From a virus: a stretch of 47,138 nucleotides of DNA. Location of the stretch: positions 1-47,138 of IMG/VR virus record IMGVR_UViG_3300022929_000052, one strand, 5' to 3'. Below the pieces are notes generated by a model. It did not search any database. It was not told where the DNA came from and worked only from the letters and a program-made list of their open reading frames with translations. A program made the position numbers and the translations under genes. Each line of letters begins with the position of its first letter. The stretch's first letter is position 1. Below are positions 21,682-30,973 of this stretch, one piece after another.

Positions 21682-22350
21682 ATGGCAACTTCAGGAAGTC
21701 TAGATTTTGAACTTGATGTAGCAGATTACATTGAAGAGGCTTTTGAGCGCTGCGGCTTAGAAGTTAGGACTTCTTACGACTATAAGACGGCAAGACGTTC
21801 TATAAACCTGATGCTAGCAGAATGGGCAAACCGTGGTTTAAACCAGTGGACAATAGCTCAACGATCTCAAGCTTTGACACAAAGCACGGGTGACTATGAC
21901 CTAACTTCCGACATAATAGACGTCTTATCTGTTGTTGTACGCCGTAGCGGGACTGATTATGCGCTAGAGCGCCTTAGTCGGGATGACTATTTATCTATTC
22001 CCACTAAAACAACGGAAGGCCGCCCAACTCAGTTCTTTTTGGATAGGCAGATCACGCCGCGCTTAAAACTATGGCCCGTGCCGGAGAATAGCACAGACGT
22101 GGTGTATTATGATGCTCTAACCCGGATGGAAGATGCGGATAAGCTGGTAAATACAATGGAAGTCCCGTTTCGTTTTTACCCTTGTTTAGCAGCGGGGCTG
22201 GCTTACTATTTATCTATAAAAAGAGCGCCAAACAGAGTTCAGCTATTAAAAGCGGTTTATGAAGAAGAGCTTGAAAGGGCTATGACGGAAGATCGGGATA
22301 GGGCTTCCTTTAATGTGGTTCCGCAGTTTCAATACTTTAGGACAGGCTAA
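21682..22350 (+). CDS. P22 gp4-like head-to-tail adaptor
   Basis: A 222-residue mainly helical protein: YIEEAFERCGLEVRTSYDYK near residues 13-32, then SINLMLAEWANRGLNQWTI. This start resembles the adaptor/head-completion proteins that dock under the portal of P22-like podoviruses. The C-terminal half has a long helix (LLKAVYEEELERAMTEDRDR). Its position immediately after head genes and before gp10-like and fibre genes fits. I am fairly but not fully sure of the family. Confidence 0.7.
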   Translation: MATSGSLDFELDVADYIEEAFERCGLEVRTSYDYKTARRSINLMLAEWANRGLNQWTIAQRSQALTQSTGDYDLTSDIIDVLSVVVRRSGTDYALERLSRDDYLSIPTKTTEGRPTQFFLDRQITPRLKLWPVPENSTDVVYYDALTRMEDADKLVNTMEVPFRFYPCLAAGLAYYLSIKRAPNRVQLLKAVYEEELERAMTEDRDRASFNVVPQFQYFRTG

Positions 22351-22853
22351 TGTCTAGATTTGCCGTCGGAAAAAACTCGTTTGCTATATCGGACCGCTCC
22401 GGACTGCGATACCGTTATAAGGATATGCGCCGAGAGTGGAACGGTCTTTTGGTTGGCCGGGATGAGTTTGAGCCAAAGCAGCCTCAATTAGGGCCTTTTA
22501 GGAAAGTTGTGGACGCTCAAGCTCTGAAAGATGCGCGACCGGATAGAGTTGAACCTCCGGTGGAGAGACTTCTTACTCCAAACGCTTTCACTTCTGGGAG
22601 CGCCGCTTCTGCGGTTATAACTGTTTTTGAGCCCTCTCATGGCCGGTCCACCAGTGATACAGTGAGGTTTAGAAATGTATTTGGATTTGATGGGTTTACT
22701 AAAGCAACTATTGAAAATGCTTCAGGGTATGTTATCACCGTCACTACGACGGATGAATACACCTTTACCGCCGCATCAGGAACCGCGACAACCGGTAATA
22801 CACGAGGTGGTGGTGAAAATGCGACCGTGGGGCCAGTGACATTGGTGAGTTAA
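22350..22853 (+). CDS. Conserved neck/structural protein
   Basis: The N-terminal 60 residues (FAVGKNSFAISDRSGLRYRY then KDMRREWNGLLVGRDEFEPK) form a conserved module I have seen in aquatic phage virion proteins beside the adaptor gene. The C-terminal part is a Thr/Gly-rich beta domain. 167 residues; starts at a TAATG overlap. Function is not established; neck component is inferred. Confidence 0.68.
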   Translation: MSRFAVGKNSFAISDRSGLRYRYKDMRREWNGLLVGRDEFEPKQPQLGPFRKVVDAQALKDARPDRVEPPVERLLTPNAFTSGSAASAVITVFEPSHGRSTSDTVRFRNVFGFDGFTKATIENASGYVITVTTTDEYTFTAASGTATTGNTRGGGENATVGPVTLVS

Positions 22854-23744
22854 ATGAGTTTTACATATCTAGAGTTGAAGACAGCTATTCAAGACTTTAC
22901 CGAAAACTCGGAAACGTCTTTTGTAACAAACATTCCTAACTTCATTACCGGAGTGGAAGATCGTATACATTCGTTAGCCGACTTGGAGTTCTTTCGTAAG
23001 AATGCTACCGCGGCACTAGATGCCGACGACCCTTACCTAAGTGTTCCCAGTGATTACTTGTCTTCGTTTTCTTTTCAGATAACTTCTGCCGGTTCGCAGG
23101 GATTTTTAGAAATAAAAGATGTAAACTTTGTGCAACAATACACCTTAGATGCTGGCGCAACAGGTCTACCTCGTTACTATGGTGTTTTTGATGTAGATAA
23201 TTTTATAGTATCTCCGACGCCGGATTCTAGTTATGACGTAGAGTTACACTATTATTATCGCCCGACCAGTTTAGTGGATTCAACAATCACGTTGAACCAT
23301 AGCGCTTCTGTTGGCACCTTTATAGCTGGAGAATATGTAACGGGGGCAACTAGTGGGACCGTGGCACAAGTTGTTACTGTTCCTAATAATACGAGTGTTA
23401 CTATTTCCCCGAAGACCATATCTGGGGCCGGGTTCTTAGCGTCAAACGTAGGCAGCGGCACAACGTATGGCGTCACCGAAAACATTGCTGGTCTGACCAA
23501 TGGAGCTACTGCTACTACGACAACCCTAGTTAGCCCTTTAACGTGGTTAAGTGAAAATGCTCCAAACGCTCTCCTTTACGGTGCTCTCGTGGAAGCCTAC
23601 ACGTACATGAAGGGAGAGGCCGACATGATGCAGTTGTACGAACAACGGTTTATGCAAGAAATGCAGCGCTTAAAAGATTTAGCGGAAGCTAGAGAAAACA
23701 CGGACGCTTACCGAAAAGGGTTGCCTGAAAGACCTAGAACATAA
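22854..23744 (+). CDS. Phage adaptor-type tail protein with inserted beta domain
   Basis: A 296-residue protein. The N-terminal half (FTYLELKTAIQDFTENSETS, then NIPNFITGVEDRI, then PRYYGVFDVDNFIVSPTPDS) matches the family annotated as phage adaptor protein. From about residue 150 to 225 there is an inserted Gly/Thr/Val-rich domain (GEYVTGATSGTVAQVVTVPN). The final helices return to the adaptor plan (EADMMQLYEQRFMQEMQRLK). It should bridge head connector and tail hub. Confidence 0.72.
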   Translation: MSFTYLELKTAIQDFTENSETSFVTNIPNFITGVEDRIHSLADLEFFRKNATAALDADDPYLSVPSDYLSSFSFQITSAGSQGFLEIKDVNFVQQYTLDAGATGLPRYYGVFDVDNFIVSPTPDSSYDVELHYYYRPTSLVDSTITLNHSASVGTFIAGEYVTGATSGTVAQVVTVPNNTSVTISPKTISGAGFLASNVGSGTTYGVTENIAGLTNGATATTTTLVSPLTWLSENAPNALLYGALVEAYTYMKGEADMMQLYEQRFMQEMQRLKDLAEARENTDAYRKGLPERPRT

Positions 23745-23754
23745 AGGTATTTAG

Positions 23755-26700
23755 ATGGCTTTACTTATTAAAGACAGAGTAAAAGAAACCACTGCCACGA
23801 CTGGTACAGGGACATATACTCTTGCTGGTGCGGAAGATGGTTTTGAGTCTTTTGCTGAAATAGGTGACGGCAATACCACTTATTATGCGTGTACTGATGG
23901 CACGGATTTTGAGATCGGTATTGGCACATACACAGCCTCTGGTACAACTCTCGCTAGAACCACTATTTTGCAGTCAACAAACTCTGATGCAGCGGTTAAC
24001 TGGACGGCTGGCGACAAAACTATTTTCTGTACCGTTCCTGCTGAAAAGTACATCTTTCAAGACGCAAGCGGGAATACTGCTTTAGCTGGCGACCTGACCT
24101 TTGATGACAACGACAAGGCCGTGTTTGGTGCTGGGTCTGACTTGCAGTTGTACCACGATGGGACAAATTCATTTGTGTTAAATACTGTTGGCGAATTAGT
24201 TATTCGTAATCTTTCTGATGACAAAGATATTTTCTTACAGACCGATGATGGCTCTGGTAGTTCAGTTGCTTATGTTCAGTGTGATGGCAGTACCGGCGAA
24301 GTTAAGTTAAACCATTATGGTTCAACCAAACTGACCACTACCGCCACAGGCGTGGATGTCACTGGCACAGTCAACATAACAGGTGACGGTGATGACCTAA
24401 TTGTCAATTCAGCCGACTATGAACTTGCCCTTTTGGGGAACAGGGGTGGCACAGGCGTAGACTTAGACAAGGCCTATTTTAGAATGAAGGCTGAAGGCAC
24501 AAATACTATAGTGCTAGATACTGCTGGAGATAGTTATTTTAACGGCGGCAACGTGGGCATTGGGACGAGTTCGCCTACTGAAGCCCTTGATGTAAGAGGT
24601 CAATCTGTTTTCGGAAGTGGCACAGATGGTGTCAAGCTAACCTACAGCGCAGGCAATAGCACAGGGATTATTGATACTGGCTTTACATCGACTGGGCTAG
24701 AATTTCGCATAGGAAACAGTTTTGCCGCAAAAATCGACAGCAGCAACAGGGTTGGCATTGGGACGACTACACATTATGACAGTTCAACAAAACTAACTGT
24801 GGAAGGGCGGATTAATACGTCCAACGGAACTGCAATAGGTTCGATGAACTACGGTGGTGGGACAGTAATTAATGTAGGTTCTATATCAAACCATCCATTG
24901 CAGCTTATGACAAATAACACCACGCGAGCTACCATCGACAGCACAGGCGTGGATGTCACTGGCAATGTGACGGTTACAGGTACTGTAGATGGACGCGATG
25001 TAGCGACAGACGGAACAAAGCTAGACGGTATCGAAGCACTAGCAGACGTAACTGACGCAACCAATGTAGCAGCCGCTGGTGCGCTAATGACCACTGGCGG
25101 TTCGGTCACTGGTGATGTTTCATTCGGCGACTTTGACGAAGCCGTCTTCGGTGTTCACGATGACCTTCGGATTTATCACAATGGAACTTCTAATTTTATT
25201 CGCTCAGATAATGTTACAGGTGGCGCACTAGGTGCTGGTGCTTTAATTATTCAAGCCGAAAGTATTACAAATAAAATTGTCACTAGCGGCGGCTCTATAT
25301 ATACCCGAATATACGCAGATAGTGATGGTGTAGATTTGAGTGGCTCTGTAGATGTTACTGGCACTTTATCGGTGTCTGCAACCAATCCAACCATACGTCT
25401 TTTTGAAACTGACACAAGTAACCTAAATACCCAACTTCAGAACAATGGTGGTAGTTTTACAATTCTAACCACCAATGATTCTGCTACTTCTGGCTCAAAC
25501 CGTTTTGCAATAGACCATTCTACAGGCGACATTTCTTTCTACAGCAGTTCTGGTAACGCCGATCTTACTTGGGATGCGTCAAGCAGCAGCTTACTTATGT
25601 CTTACCCCGGGAATATCACCAAAGATGATCTTGCTGTAGATCAAAGTTCTGTTGTTATTGGAGAAGACGCTTGTTTAAATCTAGCTACTCCGACTGATCT
25701 CGATAGAAATGTAGTTATAGGCTATCGAGCATCTTATACAGACACTGGCTGGGACAGGGTTACGATAGTCGGTTCAGAGGCTGCTTACACATTCACCAGC
25801 CCGTACATTACCGCAGTCGGTCATCAAGCAGGATACGGCGGCACAGGCTCATTCAGTTCATATTTTGGTTACAAATCAGGACCACAGACAGCCGGAGTTG
25901 GGTCAGGTTCGTATTACTCTGTTGCTTTAGGTGGTCAAGCTGGAAACAACTTTAACACGGGTGACTACGCCACTGTGGTGGGCTACAACGCCGATGTTAT
26001 TGCAACGGCAAGTAATTATATGACAGCTATAGGCTATAATGCCCACGCCCAAGGCACTGGGTCTACATTTGTTGGCGCTTCTGCGGGCTTATCTGGAAAC
26101 TCCGGCAGCACCTACGTTACAGCTATGGGTTATCAGGCTGGATACGATATGGACGGTGGTGACTACAGTGTCTGTATAGGCTATCGCGCAGGATATGGTG
26201 GAGGAACTGGTGGTTACAACACATCTCTCGGTTCTCTAGCGGGGTATGCACTATCTTCAGGTTATGAAAATACTTTTGTAGGTGGTTACGCAGGACGCTA
26301 TGTAACCAGTGGGTTTCAAAACACCTTGATAGGTTATGGTGCTGGACTTAACAGTTCGATGAACGGCGAAGACCAAATGACCTTTGTGGGTTGTGACGCA
26401 GGGGACGCATTGCACGGAGTTTTGAACTGCACGGCACTTGGTTTTGACGCACAGCAGGTGAATGACAGCGTATCGCACAATATTACTCTTGGTGACACTC
26501 GAATTACTACATTGAGGTGTAATCAAACTTCAATCTCCAGCTTGTCTGACGAGCGTGATAAAACGGCCATTGAGGACATTCCCTACGGTTTAGACTTCAT
26601 CAACGCAATGCGTCCTGTTCAGTTTACTTGGAATAGGCGCGATGGAAGCATGGGTGCAACCAAAGACATTGGTTTCATTGCACAAGATTTGGCAGAAGTC

Positions 26701-26874
26701 GAAGCCGACTTCAGTTCAGTTAGTCGAACTCGAATTGTTACTTTTGACAACCCAGAAAAATGGGAAGCGGCTCCGAATAGAACTTACCCAATACTTATTA
26801 AAGCGGTACAAGAGTTAGCTGCTAAATGCGAAGCCTTAGAGGCTAGAATACAACAACTGGAACAAGGAAGTTAA
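23755..26874 (+). CDS. Tail fibre with S74 chaperone domain
   Basis: A 1039-residue fibre. The N-terminus (residues 1-110) is a baseplate-attachment-like beta domain. The shaft contains VDVTG/VTGTV-type repeats and then many copies of a YxAGYG-type unit (for example YITAVGHQAGYGGTGSFSSY). The C-terminal ~115 residues are an intramolecular chaperone auto-protease (peptidase S74): SDERDKTAIEDIPYGLDFIN then FTWNRR and DIGFIAQDLAEV. The SDERDK motif holds the Ser-Lys pair for self-cleavage after trimerisation. It is the main receptor-binding candidate. Confidence 0.9.
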   Translation: MALLIKDRVKETTATTGTGTYTLAGAEDGFESFAEIGDGNTTYYACTDGTDFEIGIGTYTASGTTLARTTILQSTNSDAAVNWTAGDKTIFCTVPAEKYIFQDASGNTALAGDLTFDDNDKAVFGAGSDLQLYHDGTNSFVLNTVGELVIRNLSDDKDIFLQTDDGSGSSVAYVQCDGSTGEVKLNHYGSTKLTTTATGVDVTGTVNITGDGDDLIVNSADYELALLGNRGGTGVDLDKAYFRMKAEGTNTIVLDTAGDSYFNGGNVGIGTSSPTEALDVRGQSVFGSGTDGVKLTYSAGNSTGIIDTGFTSTGLEFRIGNSFAAKIDSSNRVGIGTTTHYDSSTKLTVEGRINTSNGTAIGSMNYGGGTVINVGSISNHPLQLMTNNTTRATIDSTGVDVTGNVTVTGTVDGRDVATDGTKLDGIEALADVTDATNVAAAGALMTTGGSVTGDVSFGDFDEAVFGVHDDLRIYHNGTSNFIRSDNVTGGALGAGALIIQAESITNKIVTSGGSIYTRIYADSDGVDLSGSVDVTGTLSVSATNPTIRLFETDTSNLNTQLQNNGGSFTILTTNDSATSGSNRFAIDHSTGDISFYSSSGNADLTWDASSSSLLMSYPGNITKDDLAVDQSSVVIGEDACLNLATPTDLDRNVVIGYRASYTDTGWDRVTIVGSEAAYTFTSPYITAVGHQAGYGGTGSFSSYFGYKSGPQTAGVGSGSYYSVALGGQAGNNFNTGDYATVVGYNADVIATASNYMTAIGYNAHAQGTGSTFVGASAGLSGNSGSTYVTAMGYQAGYDMDGGDYSVCIGYRAGYGGGTGGYNTSLGSLAGYALSSGYENTFVGGYAGRYVTSGFQNTLIGYGAGLNSSMNGEDQMTFVGCDAGDALHGVLNCTALGFDAQQVNDSVSHNITLGDTRITTLRCNQTSISSLSDERDKTAIEDIPYGLDFINAMRPVQFTWNRRDGSMGATKDIGFIAQDLAEVEADFSSVSRTRIVTFDNPEKWEAAPNRTYPILIKAVQELAAKCEALEARIQQLEQGS

Positions 26875-26876
26875 AA

Positions 26877-27119
26877 ATGGCTGTAAATGAAATTGATCGT
26901 GATTTTCTGCGTCTTTTGCATGAATGTGATATGATTGAAAGCATAATCGCTGGGCTAAAGATGGACGAGGCCCCAGATGCTGAAAAGAAGCAACTTGTTG
27001 GTAACATCGTTATGAAGCTCGAAATGGAAATGCTTGATGACAAGTGGGTGACGGCAGGTAAAGACTGCACTCGCATTAACGAAGTCATTGCTACTGGGCG
27101 CACTTACTGGAGGGCTTAA
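26877..27119 (+). CDS. 80-aa hypothetical protein
   Basis: A small acidic helical protein (LLHECDMIESIIAGLKMDEA) between two fibre genes. It might be a fibre-assembly chaperone, as small proteins following fibre genes often are; no motif supports it. GGAAG precedes the ATG. The next gene starts three bases later. Confidence 0.65.
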   Translation: MAVNEIDRDFLRLLHECDMIESIIAGLKMDEAPDAEKKQLVGNIVMKLEMEMLDDKWVTAGKDCTRINEVIATGRTYWRA

Positions 27120-27121
27120 AA

Positions 27122-27334
27122 ATGTCAGAGAATATTGTTAATATAAACGGAAAAGAGTACAAACCAGAAGATTTTGACGAAAATCAATCATACATGATCG
27201 AACAGATTCGTTTTTGTCAAAATAAAGCAAATGGGCTACGCTTTGAGCTCGATCAAGTTCAAGCGGCTCAGAACGCATTCACAAACTCTCTGATTGCTTC
27301 TTTGAAGGAAGAGAGCAAAGCAGAAGCAAGTTAA
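27122..27334 (+). CDS. 70-aa helical protein (DUF6447-like)
   Basis: VNINGKEYKPEDFDENQSYM near the N-terminus followed by a long helix (FRFELDQVQAAQNAFTNSLI-like region at 41-60). The ING-KEY start plus helical tail is typical of a small phage family I associate with DUF6447. Function unknown; found near fibre genes in cyanophage-type genomes. Confidence 0.7.
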   Translation: MSENIVNINGKEYKPEDFDENQSYMIEQIRFCQNKANGLRFELDQVQAAQNAFTNSLIASLKEESKAEAS

Positions 27335-27347
27335 GGAGTAAAAGGCG

Positions 27348-27791
27348 ATGGCAACATCAAACGCAGCAACCACGTATCTAGAACATGCAATTCTAGATTT
27401 TTTGTTTAAAAACAACTCTGAGTCGTTTGCGTCTCCGGGGGACAGTATTTATATCGGCCTAGCCACTGCTGCGTCTGATCCAGAGGCCGGAACAGTGACA
27501 GAAGTGGATACTACGACTGAAGATGCAAACTATGCTCGTCAACAAGTAACGGCAGCAAATTGGACATTGGCTTCGCTTGCTACAGACGCTCAGACAGTTA
27601 CGAATACAAACAACATAGAATATAGCGCGTCTAGTGGAATTGCTTCATATACTGTTACGCACGTGTTTGTCGCGGATGCGTCCACTAGCGGGAATATTCT
27701 TTTTGTCGGCGCTTTAGACGCAAGCAAAACAATAGCTTCTGGTGACGTTTTCCGTATTAACGCGACAAATTTAACTATTGAATTGAAGTAA
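27348..27791 (+). CDS. Tail/fibre-associated structural protein
   Basis: A 147-residue protein with an N-terminal helix (YLEHAILDFLFKNNSESFAS) then GDSIYIGLATAASDPEAGTV and several beta strands. The pattern matches a family of small phage structural proteins placed among tail-fibre genes. AAGGAG precedes the ATG by a suitable distance. The precise role is unknown. Confidence 0.7.
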   Translation: MATSNAATTYLEHAILDFLFKNNSESFASPGDSIYIGLATAASDPEAGTVTEVDTTTEDANYARQQVTAANWTLASLATDAQTVTNTNNIEYSASSGIASYTVTHVFVADASTSGNILFVGALDASKTIASGDVFRINATNLTIELK

Positions 27792-27796
27792 AGTAG

Positions 27797-29032
27797 ATGA
27801 CGTTAGGGTTCAGTTCTCTATCTGAGCTCCCCATCTCTACCGTTGGTCTGGGAGCGGTTCTTGAGGGAACGGCCACAATGGACGCGAATTTTACTCAGAC
27901 CTCAAGTGGCTTGAGACTGGCGTTGGGCGTGTCCGCGCAGGACTTTAATTTTACTCAGACCTCAAGTGGCTTGAGGCTGGCGTTGGGCGTGTCCTCGCAG
28001 GACTTTAACTTCATTCAGTCCAGTGATGGGGAAAGACTGGCGTTGGGCGTATCCACGCAGGACTTTAACTTCACTCAAACCAGCCTTGCAAGTTTAACTG
28101 CTAGAGGTTCCGCAGACATAAGCGGTAACTTTATTCAGTCTGTGTTAGGAAATGCGACCTTTTTTGGGGATTCCTACATGATTGGGACCTCTAGCAAAAT
28201 ATCTGTTGGTAGCGGAGTACTGGTAGGAGTTATCTCTCTATCGGCGGAGTTTATTGAAACCTCCGCGGGTGTTCGCGTAGCCAACGGAGTTTCGGACCAG
28301 ACCTCTGCATTTATTCAAACCACGGATGGGGTGTATGTTGCTCGTGGTGTGTCGGCGCAAGAATTTTCATTTATTCAAAGTTCGGCGGCGTCTTCGATCT
28401 TAGTGGGGTCTTCTACGCAAGACGCTAATTTCACGCAAGACACGTCGGCTAAACTAATCGCCGCCGGAAGTGCAGAAGTCCTGTCGTCCTTTATTCAATC
28501 CGCTAACGCCTCTATATCTGCAAGGGCTAGTGCGTCGATTGTTTCTGTGTTTGTTCAGACCACAATACCAAATCTGGTAAGTTCTGGAGAAATAAGTTAT
28601 AACGCCATATTCGTTCAGACAACAAGCGGAAGTTTCCTTTGGAATAGAATAGACCCAGAGGTTCCACCGGATGTTTGGGCAGAGGTAATACCGGTTGGAG
28701 GAGAATGGTCTCAGATAGAGCCCGGGGCTGTTGCGGAAAGTTGGTCTCAGACAACCCCTTCTGGAGGCAGTACGTGGGCTGAAATTGAAGGCTCTACGGC
28801 TACAGCAAGCTGGACCGGAAGCTCCCCCTCTAGTGGAGCAAGCTGGACCGGAAGCTCCCCCTCTAGTGGAGCAAGCTGGACCGGAAGCTCCCCCTCTAGT
28901 GGAGCAAGCTGGGCAGAGGTCACTAATGATAATGCCGGGTCTTGGGCAGGAACGCAGCCTTCGTCCGGTCAAACATGGACAGACTTAGATGCGGATGATA
29001 CAATAAAGACTTGGACAAAAAAGGTGGTTTAG
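27797..29032 (+). CDS. 20-residue-repeat fibre-like protein
   Basis: A 411-residue protein in two parts. The first ~275 residues are about twelve copies of a 20-residue unit, F-[TI]-Q-[TS] plus a glycine turn (for example FTQTSSGLRLALGVSAQDFN). The first three copies are 60-base near-identical DNA repeats at 27890-28069. The second part is Trp-rich with three 11-residue copies WTGSSPSSGAS. It resembles a regular beta-solenoid or fibre. No enzymatic motif seen. It is likely a receptor-binding or shaft protein; the repeats may let it change length by recombination. Confidence 0.7.
   Translation: MTLGFSSLSELPISTVGLGAVLEGTATMDANFTQTSSGLRLALGVSAQDFNFTQTSSGLRLALGVSSQDFNFIQSSDGERLALGVSTQDFNFTQTSLASLTARGSADISGNFIQSVLGNATFFGDSYMIGTSSKISVGSGVLVGVISLSAEFIETSAGVRVANGVSDQTSAFIQTTDGVYVARGVSAQEFSFIQSSAASSILVGSSTQDANFTQDTSAKLIAAGSAEVLSSFIQSANASISARASASIVSVFVQTTIPNLVSSGEISYNAIFVQTTSGSFLWNRIDPEVPPDVWAEVIPVGGEWSQIEPGAVAESWSQTTPSGGSTWAEIEGSTATASWTGSSPSSGASWTGSSPSSGASWTGSSPSSGASWAEVTNDNAGSWAGTQPSSGQTWTDLDADDTIKTWTKKVV
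27890..28069 (+). repeat. 60-bp tandem repeat, three copies
   Basis: Units 27890-27949, 27950-28009 and 28010-28069 each encode FxQxSxGxRLALGVSxQDFN with few changes. Further diverged copies continue downstream in the same protein. Confidence 0.9.
28811..28909 (+). repeat. 33-bp perfect tandem repeat, three copies
   Basis: Three identical 33-base units start at 28811, 28844 and 28877 with TGGACCGGAAGCTCCCCCTC. Each encodes WTGSSPSSGAS. The DNA identity shows recent expansion. Confidence 0.95.
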
Positions 29033-30136
29033 ATGGCTACGTTATACACCAGTAATTCAGGAATAATTAAACCGGGTTCCGGGGAGCAGTCCGGAACGTG
29101 GGGCACTTCTGTAAATACGAATTTTGATATTATAGACAGAGCAATAAGCGGATACGGGGACGTAGACTTATCTAGCTCGGGTGCAGCTAAAACAGTTCTG
29201 ACTACAAACGGCGCACTTTCCGAAGGCGGTTATGCGGTGCTCAATTTTTCGGGTGCTACGGAGGCTTGCACCGTTACTCTTTCCCCTAACACTAAGGGAT
29301 GCGTGTATATTGCGAGAAACGCAGGAAGCTTTAACGTCGTTATACAACAGGGCTCGGGTAATACCGTAACGCTTTTAGCAGGCGGCGCGGCACTTGTTTG
29401 GGCGGATGGCGGCGGGGCAACCGCAAACGTAAGAGCCTTAGATTTAGCTAAATTAACAGCTAATCTAGATGTGAACGGAAACTCTATTGTAAGTACATCA
29501 AATGGAAACATTGTTTTAGCTCCAAACGGAACAGGCGATGTTCATTTAGATGCAGACACTGTTCGAGTAGGCGACTCTAACGCTAATGCTACAATTACAA
29601 CAAACGGCACCGGAGACCTTATTTTAAACACTAACAGCGGGACTAACAGCGGAACCGTTACTATTGCTGATGGTGTAAACGGGAATATTTCTTTTGCACC
29701 AAATGGGACGGGTGAGGTTCAGGTAACTGGCGGTTTGACCGTAACGGGTGATTTGGACGTTGATAACTTAAACGTCAATGGAAACACAATCTCTTCAACG
29801 GACACAAACGGAAACATTGTTTTTGTTCCAGATGGGACGGGTGAAGTTCAAGTAACTGGGGGCGTGACTGTAACGGGTGATTTGGACGTTGACAACTTAA
29901 ACGTCAATGGAAACACAATTTCTTCCACAGATACTAATGGCGACATTGTATTAAGCCCAGATGGCACGGGCTCTGTTAATATTGGCACTGACTTAGAGTT
30001 AGGTGCGTCTCTTTGGAAACTAGTTATAGATGGCACTAAGGTCGGATTTTCTTACAACGGCACGTTAATGTTTTCCATATCTACGAGCGGTGCAGTGATA
30101 GCTAAAGACGACATAACCGCGTTCGGTACACCGTAA
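29033..30136 (+). CDS. Fibre-like protein with VTGDLDVDNLNVNGN repeats
   Basis: The N-terminus (GIIKPGSGEQSGTWGTSVNT then NFDIIDRAISGYG) is a common virion-attachment module. The rest contains beta-helix-like repeats NGTGEVQVTG, TVTGDLDVDNLNVNGNTISS. Two 129-base direct repeats (29705-29833 and 29834-29962) encode almost identical 43-residue units. The end (WKLVIDGTKVGFSYNGTLMF) looks like a folded tip. Probably a second tail fibre or shaft protein. Confidence 0.78.
   Translation: MATLYTSNSGIIKPGSGEQSGTWGTSVNTNFDIIDRAISGYGDVDLSSSGAAKTVLTTNGALSEGGYAVLNFSGATEACTVTLSPNTKGCVYIARNAGSFNVVIQQGSGNTVTLLAGGAALVWADGGGATANVRALDLAKLTANLDVNGNSIVSTSNGNIVLAPNGTGDVHLDADTVRVGDSNANATITTNGTGDLILNTNSGTNSGTVTIADGVNGNISFAPNGTGEVQVTGGLTVTGDLDVDNLNVNGNTISSTDTNGNIVFVPDGTGEVQVTGGVTVTGDLDVDNLNVNGNTISSTDTNGDIVLSPDGTGSVNIGTDLELGASLWKLVIDGTKVGFSYNGTLMFSISTSGAVIAKDDITAFGTP
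29705..29962 (+). repeat. 129-bp tandem repeat, two copies
   Basis: Copies begin GGGACGGGTGA at 29705 and 29834 and encode GTGEVQVTGG through a closing NGxIV-x-PD. A third unit starts at 29963 and diverges. Confidence 0.9.
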
Positions 30137-30157
30137 CCTTCGGAAGGAAATGCATAA

Positions 30158-30952
30158 ATGGCTCTTCCCACTACAGGAGCGATTAGTTTCGCTAACATAC
30201 AAACCGAGTTTGGCGGCACTAACCCTATTAGTATGACTGAGTACTATGGTGATGATAGTGTAACGGGCGACATTCCACCCGCGGGTCACCTCGGATCGGT
30301 CAGCATGAGTGAGTTCCGGGGTTCCGAAAAAGCTTTCGCTACAGCAACGCGCGTAGTTAGTGTGGTCACTAGTAGCGGTGCTCCCTCGTTTAGTGGAACA
30401 ATAGACGCTTCTGGGGGTCCTGCGGGCCAAACTTGGGCCGTCGTTATATGGCGCGGCGCGTCTAGTAGCACCGGAACATACCCTAGTAACGCTCCGCAAG
30501 TTGGAGTAACTAATCTTTTTCCAAGAGCGACGAGGTCATGGGGTAGTGCGAGCGGCTATGCTTTTGCCGCCTGTTGGGCTAGTTCTATTTCACCCAACGC
30601 CTCTCAAAGTTTTAGCTGGACCCCCAACCAATCCTTTACTGGCACGGACATAAATGGCTGGGATTTATGGATTGTTAAAGGTGTTAGTACGCTTTCTAGC
30701 ACTATCAGCAGGATAGATTCGTTCGGGGGCGGCTCACAAAACACAAACTTCAATACGCCCGCCTGCGTGATAGCGGGAGGAGCATCGTTTAACGGTACTG
30801 GGGGTCTAGGGACAAATTTTGACACCACAAGCTTTGGGTGTGGCGCGGATAGATATTTACCACCGGGCTCACAGACAATATCTTATGATCAAAACAATGT
30901 CACTGCTGGCGTCATACTAAACTTCGGGGATAACAATGCCATCATTGTTTAG
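30158..30952 (+). CDS. Fibre/receptor-binding-like protein
   Basis: A 264-residue protein whose N-terminus ISFANIQTEFGGTNPISMTE then YYG is a known leader of many phage tail fibre or host-contact proteins. The remainder is Ser/Gly/Thr-rich beta structure with Trp and Cys (WGSASGYAFAACWASSISPN), like a receptor-binding tip. GGAAGG precedes the ATG. It is the third of three consecutive fibre-like genes before the hub gene. Confidence 0.75.
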   Translation: MALPTTGAISFANIQTEFGGTNPISMTEYYGDDSVTGDIPPAGHLGSVSMSEFRGSEKAFATATRVVSVVTSSGAPSFSGTIDASGGPAGQTWAVVIWRGASSSTGTYPSNAPQVGVTNLFPRATRSWGSASGYAFAACWASSISPNASQSFSWTPNQSFTGTDINGWDLWIVKGVSTLSSTISRIDSFGGGSQNTNFNTPACVIAGGASFNGTGGLGTNFDTTSFGCGADRYLPPGSQTISYDQNNVTAGVILNFGDNNAIIV

Positions 30953-30973
30953 TAACGTAACGGGAATTATGTT

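Noticed and set aside
28811-28909. Possible CRISPR-like repeat array
   Set aside because: The units are head-to-tail without spacers and keep the reading frame of a fibre gene.
28454-28972. 172-codon minus-strand ORF with repeats
   Set aside because: It mirrors the 33-base repeats of the + strand fibre gene; antisense shadow.
23755-30952. Diversity-generating retroelement acting on the fibre genes
   Set aside because: No reverse transcriptase and no template/variable repeat pair with adenine-specific differences was seen.
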